Assembly (NCBI RefSeq): GCF_013694095.1
Contig: NZ_JACEFB010000010.1
Coordinates: forward strand, 98,882-162,881
DNA length: 64,000 bases
Direction of reading: 5' to 3'
Origin: Thermogemmata fonticola
Lineage (GTDB): Bacteria; Planctomycetota; Planctomycetia; Gemmatales; Gemmataceae
In this document: positions 37,821 to 45,827 of the stretch, piece after piece
Numbering within the stretch: the stretch's first letter is position 1
Layout of the letters: each line of letters begins with the position of its first letter
Notes under the pieces: model-generated
The model's input: only the letters and a program-made list of their open reading frames with translations
The model's database searches: none
What the model was told of the DNA's origin: nothing
Translations under genes and position numbers: made by a program

Positions 37821-38252
37821 TCACTCTTTCAGCATGATGGACCGGCCGATGAGTAGCTCACTGGGGGGGGCCGGCACCAGCCAGGTCATCGTGGCATCGC
37901 GCACGCTGATTTCGACCCGCACTTCCAGCGGCTCTCCCGGTGCGATGGGGCTGGGTTGCCCATCGGGGCGGCCGATGATCACCTGAGCGCGGGCGGCACG
38001 GGTAGGACCCAGCACAGCAGCGACCACTTGCCGCACCTCAGTTTCATCCCCGCCTAAGGCCGCGACTCGCGCCGCTCGCACGCTGGCTTCCCCGACTAGC
38101 TGCTCGGCCACCAGGAGATCGGCCAGACCCACCAGGCCCGCGGCCACAGCCAACAGCAGCGGCAGGACCAGCAAAGTTTCCACGGCTGTGGAACCCCGCC
38201 GAACCTGACGCCGCGCTCCAAACTCATCCCACCTTGCGCTCGATCTCGTCAT
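37821..38252 (-). CDS. tadE: TadE-like pseudopilin
   Basis: A 143-residue protein with the TadE signature: basic N terminus RRQVRRGSTAVETLLVLPLL, where GSTAVE is the likely prepilin-peptidase site, then a hydrophobic helix. Such minor pilins are processed by the peptidase encoded just upstream. Its start lies inside the end of that gene (29-base overlap), which implies coupled translation. Confidence 0.83.
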   Translation of the reverse strand: MTRSSARWDEFGARRQVRRGSTAVETLLVLPLLLAVAAGLVGLADLLVAEQLVGEASVRAARVAALGGDETEVRQVVAAVLGPTRAARAQVIIGRPDGQPSPIAPGEPLEVRVEISVRDATMTWLVPAPPSELLIGRSIMLKE

Positions 38253-38922
38253 GGGCGACCCATCCGGTTTGAGGAGTGGCGGGTGAGACCCCGCGGGGAT
38301 TCACTATCTGCAATTCCCAACGATAGACGTACAGCAAAACGGCCACGAGACTGATCAAAAGCGGCAGCGAGTAGGTCATCCGCATCGGCCGGGACGCCGG
38401 AAGGGCTTTCCCTTCATTCATGGCCCGGCGATCGGCATCGAGTTTCGCCATTGTGGCCTTGATCCGCCGGGGGGATAAACCGCTTCCCACGACGCGGAAG
38501 AAGACCCAAACCAAAAGCACGATCGCCGTCGCCAGCCAGACGAACAGAAAGCCGCTCAGTCCCAGCCAGGCACCAATCGCCGTCATGAGTTTCACGTCAC
38601 CTCCGCCGCAGGTGCCCATCACCCAAAGGATGAACATCAGCACGAAGGCCACGGTTGCCCCCACCAACGCCAGCGTCAGACCATCCAGGATACCGAGCCA
38701 GACCGTCCCCGTTTCCCACACCCACAACGGCCGGCCCATAGCACCCTGCCATCCCCCGCGCACGGCATTGGCGATCAGCCCCAGCACCAGCATCGCCACG
38801 GTCAGCACATTCGGAATCTTGGCCCGCTTGGTGTCTGTCCACGCAGCGATGCCGGTCAGTCCAAACAGCACCCCGAGAAAGACCCAGGCAAACCATACGT
38901 TCGGGAAAAAGGTTCTCTCCAC
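38224..38922 (-). CDS. cpaA: A24 prepilin peptidase (CpaA/TadV)
   Basis: A 232-residue membrane aspartic peptidase that cleaves prepilin leaders. The two catalytic aspartates are in AAWTDTKRAKIPN (about residue 30) and in GTCGGGDVKLMTAIG (about residue 113), spaced as in family A24. Five or six hydrophobic segments are seen. Start is GTG with GGAGG seven bases upstream. It follows the Flp pilin gene by about 150 bases and overlaps tadE. Confidence 0.92.
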   Translation of the reverse strand: MERTFFPNVWFAWVFLGVLFGLTGIAAWTDTKRAKIPNVLTVAMLVLGLIANAVRGGWQGAMGRPLWVWETGTVWLGILDGLTLALVGATVAFVLMFILWVMGTCGGGDVKLMTAIGAWLGLSGFLFVWLATAIVLLVWVFFRVVGSGLSPRRIKATMAKLDADRRAMNEGKALPASRPMRMTYSLPLLISLVAVLLYVYRWELQIVNPRGVSPATPQTGWVAHDEIERKVG

Positions 38923-39071
38923 GGGGCGCCTCCTAGACTTCTTTTCTCGGCATATCCGTTAGGATCGAAATTCATGCCGCAGTCGCAACTGCTGGTCCCT
39001 CTAAGCAGAATGGGCCTCGGGAGGGGCGGCTCCCGAAGCCCGATTCCGTTCGGTGTCAGCTCAAGCTACGA

Positions 39072-39389
39072 TCACACGCCGCAGAAGGCCTGGTTGATGT
39101 CATTGTTACCCGGAGGAGTGGTTTCCACACTGGTTTGTCCGAATGCAGCACGACCAGCAGTGTCATCCGCATCCGAACCCTGCTTGCTGGCCTTGCAGCC
39201 GCTCTGCGTGACAACATGATAATCCTGGCTCAAGGCGAGGATGGCATTGGACAGCTCGGTGTACTCGACGTTGATCGCCCCTTCCAGATTGGCGAAGCCG
39301 ACCACCAAGCCCAGACCGACGATCGTGACGAGGAACAGGTACTCGACGGAGATGACACCAGCCTCGTCCTTCCACAGTTTGGCGAACAT
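39072..39389 (-). CDS. flp: Flp-family type IVb pilin
   Basis: The 105-residue major pilin of the Tad pilus. The leader (MFAKLWKDEAG) is cut before VISVEYLFLVTIVG, with the essential Glu at position 5 of the mature protein and the hydrophobic assembly helix after it. Start at 39389 is set by GGGAGG; an open frame runs further upstream but has no ribosome site. At about 95 mature residues it is longer than a minimal Flp, with two Cys in the C-terminal half. First gene of the minus-strand operon. Confidence 0.9.
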   Translation of the reverse strand: MFAKLWKDEAGVISVEYLFLVTIVGLGLVVGFANLEGAINVEYTELSNAILALSQDYHVVTQSGCKASKQGSDADDTAGRAAFGQTSVETTPPGNNDINQAFCGV

Positions 39390-39585
39390 GCATGAACCTC
39401 CCATGCAGTGGGGGGTTGGGATCATTCCGCCCTGACCGGCCACACGCCGGTCTGGACCGATGGGCGAAGACCCCGCCCGCCCCGATCTTCCTCCCGTTCC
39501 CATGCAGCAGAACCGGGAGTGTTTTGGGCACGGCTCAACCGATCGGGCGACCATCGGGAACCGTGAGTATTCGGGCGGCCCGCGG

Positions 39586-39602
39586 AAAAAATTCCATTTT
39601 TT
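39586..39602. promoter_or_regulatory. Palindromic operator candidate, copy 1
   Basis: AAAAAAT-TCC-ATTTTTT, a perfect 7-bp inverted repeat with a three-base spacer, about 200 bases upstream of the flp start. The exact reverse complement recurs at 39966. Confidence 0.55.
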
Positions 39603-39965
39603 TGTTTGACAGCGGGCCGTTCGTGATCTAGTCTTGGGTATCCTTCGGGGTTTAGGCGAGTGGAGGGTGCATCCGGGCTACTCCGAACTCGCAGCGGCTC
39701 CGTGTTGCTCGTCCGTGTCGTGTGCCCGTCACCCCATCGTGAGGTGACCTGGGCGATGGCGGGTTTGGCCTGCTATCCTTGTCCATCTTGGGAGGATTAG
39801 CCGCGCCAACCCTGTCGGTGGATACTTCATCGGGTTCGATGCTTCGTCAGTCCTCCCACTACCCTCGTTGGACTGACCGTTGTTTTCGTTCCCGACGCCG
39901 AATTTTGCCCAACCGACACCCGTAGTGTAAACGGGTCGCAAAATCTCCGCAAGAGGAAAAATGCC

Positions 39966-39982
39966 AAAAAATGGAATTTTTT
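39966..39982. promoter_or_regulatory. Palindromic operator candidate, copy 2
   Basis: AAAAAAT-GGA-ATTTTTT, identical to copy 1 read on the other strand, about 625 bases upstream of the secretin gene. The flanks differ, so only the site is conserved, which argues for protein binding. Confidence 0.55.
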
Positions 39983-40449
39983 GTCTCGCCTGAATTTCGG
40001 GAGATGATTCTGATTGTTGTTTGATTAATGGCCCTGGTGCAACATCCCTTGTAGCAACAGGTTGCGTCGTGTTTTTGCTATAAGTATAATCAGAACGTCC
40101 AGGCAGCCAGCGCCCCTGTCCTCCTAATTTTTTCGGTTTGTGACAACCTATTGTCAGTATCCGTCCCTTCAGGAACATCGTTTTTTGGCAATATGTACAC
40201 TGCCTCCACCGCCAGTTTCTCGCCTTCCTTCGGAGCAATGGAAATCACCTGAGATCACCTCAGGCTCTATAGTGCGGATGGCTCATCTGGGCAGTCCTGT
40301 GCAATTTGTCGATTTTAGCTAATTATCTTGTCTTGACGTTTTGGACACTTGGTTTGGCAACACCGGATATTCCGGTTGAGCAAAATGGAATTGTTTTATG
40401 CTGAGTGATGTATCTGCCGATGCTAAGGGCACAAGGTCCGATCCATTCT

Positions 40450-40536
40450 GCCCATGCGGGGGAGGTACACATGGGCGGCGCTAGCTCACCGCTTCCCTTG
40501 GCGAGGTACGCGAAGCGGAGGCTTTTGGGCGGATAG
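40450..40536 (+). promoter_or_regulatory. Leader with two hairpins and a possible 21-codon leader ORF before cpaC
   Basis: GCCCATG (40450-40456) pairs with CATGGGC (40470-40476), and CCGCTTC (40489-40495) with GAAGCGG (40512-40518). Both loops contain GAGGTAC. The first hairpin holds a strong ribosome site GGGGGAGG in its loop and an ATG (40471) in its stem that would open a short frame, MGGASSPLPLARYAKRRLLGG, ending at 40536, 57 bases before the secretin start. It could tune expression of the secretin; a chance resemblance is possible. Confidence 0.4.
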
Positions 40537-40593
40537 AGGGAGCGGACCTTTCGGGGACAGCGGCATCAAATCCCGTCAGGGGAGGTGCAGACC

Positions 40594-42912
40594 ATGCAGA
40601 GGGAGCGGCCAAGTCAGTCCGAGTCCAGATCACCGAGCCAATTCGAGTCCCGATCGCCGAATGGTTCTTGCCGGACTCTGGGGTTTGCGGTGGGATGTCT
40701 GCTGTGCCTGGGAGTGGTGAGTGCCTCGGCTCAGAATCCGAGCGGGGGGCCAGGAAGTGGTGGCGGCCCGACTCTGAACACCGGCGCCATGCCGAGGGTA
40801 ATCAGTGGCACTTTACCTCCCGGCGAAAGTGTGCTACCGGCAGGGCAGATGCCTGGGCCGGCGCTGGCCACACTCCCGCCGCTGCTTCTCAGTCCCGATG
40901 GTAAGCTGACCCCGGTGGTTCTCCCCCAAGGCGCTCAACCTCCAGGAGGAGGGGCACCCGGAGCGGCGCAGCCGCCCGCCGGTCAACCGGGCGGAGGAGG
41001 AATGGGCCCGCCGCCAGGAACGCTCCCACAACCGCGGCCCTTCCCGCAATTGCCGTTTGGCGAAGAGAAGCTACGCCTTCCCCGCCTCGCTGGGAGTGGC
41101 ATCCTCGGAACCACACCGGTTCCCACCGAGAAGGACCTGGAACAGTTCCGCCAATTTATCGAGGGTGTAATAGATCCCCGCAATACCCTGGACCTCATCG
41201 AAGGTCGCGCCCGCGTCATCCTCCTCAAAGAGACGCCCAAACGAACCCAAATCGTCGATGAGTCGGTGGCCAATTTCCGCATCCTGGAACCGGATGGCAA
41301 GCAAATGACCATCATCGGCCTCAAGGCCGGCATTACCGTACTCAACCTCTGGTTCACCGATCCCAAGCAGAAGGACAAGGACGTGATTCTGAGCTATCTC
41401 GTCCGCGTCTTTCCCGATCCGGAGGCCAAGGAGCGGCTCGAAGCGGTCTACAAGGCTTTGGAGCAGGAGATCAATCGGGCTTATCCCCGCAGCCGCGTCC
41501 GGTTGACCCTGATCGGTGACAAGATCATGGTCTCTGGCCAGGCGCACGACATCATCGAGGCGTTCCAGATCATTCGGATCGTCGGCGCGAATGCACCGGG
41601 GCAACAGCAGCAGCAACAAGGGCAGCAACAGCGGCCGAACGTGCCGACCTCTGCCCTGACCCCGACCGGCAACCCTTTCGATCCGCTCCGCCCCGGCCAG
41701 ACTCCGGGCCTGGAAGAGTTCCTGACCGCAGGCGGCCCCAACGTCATCAATAACCTGCGAGTACCGGGGGAGCAGCAAGTCATGCTGCGGGTCATGGTAG
41801 CGGAGGTCAATCGTGCCGCCGCCCGAAGCATCGGAGTCAACTTCAGCATCATCAATAATCAAGGCACGCTGGTCTTCGGGCAGCACACGGGAAATCTGAT
41901 CTCCGGCCTAACCCAGCCCGGTGCGGGAAACGCCGCCGGACTGGTCAACCTGCCGGTCAACTTGGACAACGGTCAGATTCCGATCGCCATCCAGGCGCTG
42001 CGCACACTCAACTATGCCAAGTCGCTGGCGGAACCGACGTTGACGGCCCGGAACGGCGCCACCGCGTTCTTTTTGGCCGGCGGGCAATTCCCAGTCCCTG
42101 TGATCACGGGTCTGGGCGCCTTCGGCCAGTTCGGCGGCGGCTTGCAGGGCGTGCAATTCGTCCCCTTCGGCGTGCAACTATTCTTCACCCCGGTGATCAC
42201 CGATCGGGATCGCATCCGCCTAACCGTAACAGCGACGGTCAGCACGCGAGACAACGCCGCTGCGACCACTATCGCCGGCGCCTTGGTACCGGGACTGAAC
42301 ACCCGCACCTTTTCGACCACGGTGGAGTTGCGCGAGGGACAAACCATGGCTGTGGCCGGTTTGATCCAAACCAACAGCGGTGCTCAGGCTGAACGGGTGC
42401 CGTTCTTCGGCGATCTGCCCTTCGTAGGCCGCCTGGCTTCCTTCCAGCGAGCCAGCGCCGGGGAACAGGAGTTGGTTATTCTCGTCACCCCAGAATTGGT
42501 CCATCCGCTGGAACCGCATGAGCTACCCAAGCTGCCAGGAGCGGATGTCTTCGAGCCGGGGGACCTGGAGTTCTATCTCCTGGGGCGTCTGGAAAGCCGT
42601 CGGGCGTATGACTATCGCAGCCCGGTCATGACAGACATCCACCGCATGCTCAGCTATCGTCGCTGCGAGCGGCAGTACATTCTCGGACCGAGCGGCCATA
42701 CGGAGGAACCGGAAGCCGCCCTGCTCATCTACCAGCCGCCCGCTTCCGGCGATGCCAACGGCACAGCACCCCCCGCGGGTTCTACTACCCCGCAAAGTCC
42801 ATCAACCCCGCCGAACAACAACAGCGGCAGCCGGGCAGCTCCCAGTTCTCCACCGCCGCTCACTGCCCAACCGGCGACGCTGCCTGTGCGGACTGATCCC
42901 CACCGACGGTGA
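40594..42912 (+). CDS. cpaC: Tad pilus secretin CpaC/RcpA
   Basis: A 772-residue outer-membrane secretin through which the pilus leaves the cell. A signal segment (FAVGCLLCLGVVSASAQ) and a Pro/Gly-rich linker of about 120 residues precede the N-terminal pilus-domain (ESVANFRILEPDGKQMTIIG, then GITVLNLWF) and a BON-like segment. The secretin core runs from about residue 385 to 650: VMLRVMVAEVNRAAARSIGV, TARNGATAFFLAGGQFPV, VQLFFTPVITDRDRIRL and VELREGQTMAVAGLIQ. A Pro/Ser-rich tail follows. I choose ATG 40594 over the GTG at 40585 since GGGGAGG is eight bases away. It is divergent from the main Tad operon. Confidence 0.94.
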   Translation: MQRERPSQSESRSPSQFESRSPNGSCRTLGFAVGCLLCLGVVSASAQNPSGGPGSGGGPTLNTGAMPRVISGTLPPGESVLPAGQMPGPALATLPPLLLSPDGKLTPVVLPQGAQPPGGGAPGAAQPPAGQPGGGGMGPPPGTLPQPRPFPQLPFGEEKLRLPRLAGSGILGTTPVPTEKDLEQFRQFIEGVIDPRNTLDLIEGRARVILLKETPKRTQIVDESVANFRILEPDGKQMTIIGLKAGITVLNLWFTDPKQKDKDVILSYLVRVFPDPEAKERLEAVYKALEQEINRAYPRSRVRLTLIGDKIMVSGQAHDIIEAFQIIRIVGANAPGQQQQQQGQQQRPNVPTSALTPTGNPFDPLRPGQTPGLEEFLTAGGPNVINNLRVPGEQQVMLRVMVAEVNRAAARSIGVNFSIINNQGTLVFGQHTGNLISGLTQPGAGNAAGLVNLPVNLDNGQIPIAIQALRTLNYAKSLAEPTLTARNGATAFFLAGGQFPVPVITGLGAFGQFGGGLQGVQFVPFGVQLFFTPVITDRDRIRLTVTATVSTRDNAAATTIAGALVPGLNTRTFSTTVELREGQTMAVAGLIQTNSGAQAERVPFFGDLPFVGRLASFQRASAGEQELVILVTPELVHPLEPHELPKLPGADVFEPGDLEFYLLGRLESRRAYDYRSPVMTDIHRMLSYRRCERQYILGPSGHTEEPEAALLIYQPPASGDANGTAPPAGSTTPQSPSTPPNNNSGSRAAPSSPPPLTAQPATLPVRTDPHRR

Positions 42913-43085
42913 GCGCCCCATGACGACAGCAGCGGAAGTAGGAATCCTCATAGTGAACTTCATCATATATGTGTACGAAATTGTAATTGTGAACTTAAGA
43001 ATACGTGATCGAAGCCATCGTCAGGGATGGCGCAGGTGAGCGGGCCACCGTCCGCTACCCCTGACCCAAGGAGAGGGACCAGGAT

Positions 43086-43799
43086 ATGGAACGGGCAATG
43101 CGCTACGCCCAATGGCTGCTCGTGCGAGCCATCGCGGTGCTGGGAGTGGCGGTCGTGGTGCTCGGCTGTCATCACGCCGTCAAGGAGGAAGCCGCCCTCA
43201 GCAAGAAGGAAAAATGCCACCAGTGCTGGTACAACGCCCATATCGACAACTGCGCGGATATTCCCAAGGGGGCGATCCCGGCACCCATCGGCACCTTCAC
43301 CACGGAATGGCAAGCACGCCAGGCGGGCAAAGCCGAAGCGGACGACTTTGTCTTCTACTACAATGAGTGGCTCGATGATCAGGCCGTGCTTGGACCCTAC
43401 GGCGGCGAACATTTGGATCGCGTCATCCCCCGCCTGCCATATGTCCCCTTCCAGATCATCATTCAGCCGGAGCCGGACAAACCGGCCTTGAATGCTCGGC
43501 GGCACAAGGCCATGATCGAGGCCCTTACGGCTGCGGGGGTGCCGGATGCTGCCCGGCGCGTCGTGCTCGCGGGTTCGCCGGCGGAACCGCTCCTGGGGGA
43601 TGAGGCAGACTTCCTCTACCCGCGCCTGATCATTGGGGCGCTCAACCCCTTCGCCTTCTACGGCGGCGGTTTGGGGTTTTTGGGCTTCGGCGGTCTGGGC
43701 TTCAACGCCTTCGGGGGCTTCGGCGGCTTCTACGGCTTCGGAGGATTTGGCGGCTTTGGAGGATTTGGAGGATTTGGAGGCTTCTTCGGCTTCCGTTGA
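43086..43799 (+). CDS. Lipoprotein with Gly-Phe-rich C-terminal tail, Tad locus
   Basis: A 237-residue protein of no family I recognise. A hydrophobic signal ends in VVVLGC, a fair lipobox (Cys28). Residues about 43-50 hold KCHQCWY, a possible metal or disulfide motif. The middle is globular. The last 45 residues are almost only Gly and Phe in GFGGF-type units, encoded by near-identical 9-base DNA repeats around 43735-43790. Its place between the secretin and a TadD-like gene suggests an outer-membrane or pilus-associated role. SD GGAGAGGGACC-like. Repeat length may vary by slippage. Confidence 0.7.
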   Translation: MERAMRYAQWLLVRAIAVLGVAVVVLGCHHAVKEEAALSKKEKCHQCWYNAHIDNCADIPKGAIPAPIGTFTTEWQARQAGKAEADDFVFYYNEWLDDQAVLGPYGGEHLDRVIPRLPYVPFQIIIQPEPDKPALNARRHKAMIEALTAAGVPDAARRVVLAGSPAEPLLGDEADFLYPRLIIGALNPFAFYGGGLGFLGFGGLGFNAFGGFGGFYGFGGFGGFGGFGGFGGFFGFR

Positions 43800-43858
43800 T
43801 TCCGCCAGAAAGTCCTCCTTCTGCACCGCTTCCGCCTTTTCCGCCAGAGGAACCGAAC

Positions 43859-44635
43859 ATGACCCGCTTCTTCCCTGCCGTTGGTCTGGCAAGTTTCCTG
43901 CTCCCTCTGGTCGCGGGCTGCCAAGGGACAACGGGGACGATCCACTCCGGCAGCGGCCTCCTCAGCAGTGCCCGCCTGTGGCAGAGCGACCCGCCTGCGC
44001 TGCTCATCGGTCCCGAAGCGGCAGCCCAAGCCCCCCCACCGCCGGAATTGCCCGCACCCGAAGCCGCCCGCTTAGCCTTCCGCACGGCTCAGGAATTCGA
44101 GAAAAACGGCCGCATCCCGGAAGCCATCCAGTTCTACGAAAAAGCCCGTAGCCATGATCCCGCTATGCGTCTCCATGCCGCCCGCCGCCTCGCCGTCCTC
44201 TACGACCTCACCGGCGACTTCCCCAAGGCGGACGCCGAATATGCCCTACTGCTTCAGGCCCATCCCAAGGATGCCGATCTCCTCAACGACCTCGGCTACA
44301 GCCATTACTGTCGTGGACAGTGGTCCACTTCTGAACACTATCTCACTCAAGCGGTGCAACTCCAGCCGCAGCACAAAAAAGCCTGGATTAACCTCGGTTT
44401 GGCCCGCGCTCAACAGGGCAAGGTGGAGGAAAGCCTCCAGGCCTTCCAGCAGGCCGTTTCGCCCGCGCAAGCCCATTGCAACCTGGCCTTTGTTCTAGCG
44501 GCTCAGGGGCACCGAGAGCAGGCGTTGCAGCACTACCGCACGGCATTGCAGCTCGATCCCAGCCTCCGTCTCGCCCAAGCCGCTCTGGCTCGCTTGTCCC
44601 CTCCCCAGGCCGAGAGTCCAGCTTCCGCGCCCTGA
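43859..44635 (+). CDS. tadD: TadD-like TPR lipoprotein
   Basis: A 258-residue protein. The signal ends in lipobox LVAGC (Cys17). Residues about 70-250 form four or five tetratricopeptide repeats (AIQFYEKARSHDPAMRLHAA, YALLLQAHPKDADLLNDLGY, HYLTQAVQLQPQHKKAWINL, HYRTALQLDPSLRLAQAAL). TadD lipoproteins of this kind help assemble the secretin in Tad systems. I start at ATG 43859 (AGAGGAACCGAAC before it); the open frame upstream overlaps the previous gene and has no ribosome site. Position in a Tad locus supports the name. Confidence 0.82.
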   Translation: MTRFFPAVGLASFLLPLVAGCQGTTGTIHSGSGLLSSARLWQSDPPALLIGPEAAAQAPPPPELPAPEAARLAFRTAQEFEKNGRIPEAIQFYEKARSHDPAMRLHAARRLAVLYDLTGDFPKADAEYALLLQAHPKDADLLNDLGYSHYCRGQWSTSEHYLTQAVQLQPQHKKAWINLGLARAQQGKVEESLQAFQQAVSPAQAHCNLAFVLAAQGHREQALQHYRTALQLDPSLRLAQAALARLSPPQAESPASAP

Positions 44636-45007
44636 ACTGTCAGCGCTTTGGGGGTCTCCCTCCCTGCTGCACTTCCTCCGGCGATTCGTCTCGCCGCCAT
44701 CTAACATCCCTACGGAATCGCATTTAGAGAAAATTTTGTTGCTAGCGTAAATTGCATGCAATTCATGCATCAGCGTAATTCCCAAAAAATGGAAAATTTT
44801 CGGCATTTTCCCCTTGTGAAGTTTCCGCGAGGCGGTAAACTTGGCATTGTGGCAAGAAATCTCGAAACCGCGATTGCGGGAGTAGGCCTTGCGGGCAATC
44901 CAACAGGCAGAGTTTACCCCTTGTTGGATCACCAAAGGTACAAGGACGGCCCTTGCACCGAATCGTCGCCCCAAAGTCGCCCCGCCTCACCCGTCCGGAG
45001 GTGTGCC
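44636..45007. other. Regulatory intergenic region before the PEP-CTERM gene
   Basis: About 370 bases with no gene. It holds a TTGCATGCAA palindrome (44752-44761) and a third copy, diverged in its right half, of the AT-rich palindrome (44784-44800). A GGAGG site just before 45008 sets the next start. Confidence 0.6.
44784..44800. promoter_or_regulatory. Palindromic operator candidate, copy 3 (diverged)
   Basis: AAAAAAT-GGA-AAATTTT. The left arm and spacer match copies 1 and 2 exactly and the right arm differs at two positions. It lies 224 bases upstream of the PEP-CTERM gene start, a spacing close to that of copy 1 from the flp start. Confidence 0.45.
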
Positions 45008-45721
45008 ATGAAATGCCGCATGATGTTCCTCGCCGTGCTCGCCACTACCTGCTTGAGCTTGGGCTGGTCCTCCACCGTCACCGCCGCCCCGATTACCTTG
45101 GACGATTTTTCGGTCCCCAATCCCGCAAACACCTTCAATTTCAATTCAAGTCAAACGGTGACAAATAGTGGTGTTGGGGATCTAAATGCGACACGTACAG
45201 TTACTCTAAATGTGATATCAGCATCAAGTGGCCTTTCAGTCTTCTCTATAGGAGGTGGTACTACGGGGAATTTGGATCTAAACTCGAATAGCTCGCACAT
45301 AGTAGAGATGACATTAGCATACACTGGTTTTACTCCATTCTCCCTTCCGAGTGGCGCAAACATACAGCTCCCTGTTCAGTTCCATGATCGTAAGGCTGAC
45401 ATAAAGCTTACAATCGTTGGAAGTAGCACACAAACAATAGTACAGACAGTACCAACAATCAACGTTGGCGATCCAATTCACTTTGCAAACTTTGTTCTAA
45501 CTTCAGGAATAAATAATATCACGGATATCTCTTTCTCATTCAACTATTCTGGATCGAATCCCAATCGCAACGGATACGACATTATTCTGGCCGGCGGCGA
45601 TCAACCGGTGCGGATATTCCAGGATGTTCCCGAGCCGGGGACGTTGGCGACGCTGGGGCTGATCGGCGTGGTCGGCGGCCTGGCTTTGCGGCGCCGATTG
45701 CGAAAGGGCGAAGTTGCGTGA
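45008..45721 (+). CDS. PEP-CTERM surface protein
   Basis: A 237-residue exported protein with a cleavable signal (LAVLATTCLSLGWSSTVTA) and the complete C-terminal PEP-CTERM tag: VPEPGTL, a hydrophobic helix and RRRLRKG. An exosortase removes this tag and the protein is released or anchored at the surface. The middle is a beta-rich, Ser/Thr/Asn-rich passenger. Bases 45120-45570 are clearly richer in A and T than the ends of the gene and the neighbours, so the passenger may have been acquired or is evolving under other pressure. The next gene is the exosortase. Confidence 0.87.
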   Translation: MKCRMMFLAVLATTCLSLGWSSTVTAAPITLDDFSVPNPANTFNFNSSQTVTNSGVGDLNATRTVTLNVISASSGLSVFSIGGGTTGNLDLNSNSSHIVEMTLAYTGFTPFSLPSGANIQLPVQFHDRKADIKLTIVGSSTQTIVQTVPTINVGDPIHFANFVLTSGINNITDISFSFNYSGSNPNRNGYDIILAGGDQPVRIFQDVPEPGTLATLGLIGVVGGLALRRRLRKGEVA

Positions 45722-45763
45722 CAGGGAATTGTCTTCTACACTTCCCTCAGGTGTAATCCCAAG

Positions 45764-45792
45764 CAACGGGCAGGAGGCCTTCCTGCCCGTTG
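45764..45792 (+). terminator. Strong hairpin after the PEP-CTERM gene
   Basis: CAACGGGCAGGA (45764-45775) pairs perfectly with TCCTGCCCGTTG (45781-45792) over 12 bp with a 5-base loop. A loose T-rich stretch (GAGTTTCCC) follows. It lies between the PEP-CTERM gene and the exosortase gene 35 bases on, so it may terminate or only reduce transcription into it. Confidence 0.75.
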
Positions 45793-45827
45793 TGAGTTTC
45801 CCTCCCTCGTAAGCCTGAAAGAGCATC

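Larger units (their letters stand above)
39390..40470. other. 1.1-kb regulatory intergenic region between pilin and secretin operons
   Basis: No protein gene is supported; the one longer minus frame (about 39729-40238) has no family-like features. It contains two exact copies of a 17-bp palindrome (listed separately) and several AT-rich patches around 39586-39611, 39960-40030 and 40320-40400. It should hold the promoters for both divergent operons. Confidence 0.6.

Noticed and set aside
39729..40238. Minus-strand open frame of 169 codons in the pilin-secretin gap
   Set aside because: No family-like features, no ribosome site, and it runs over the palindrome site.
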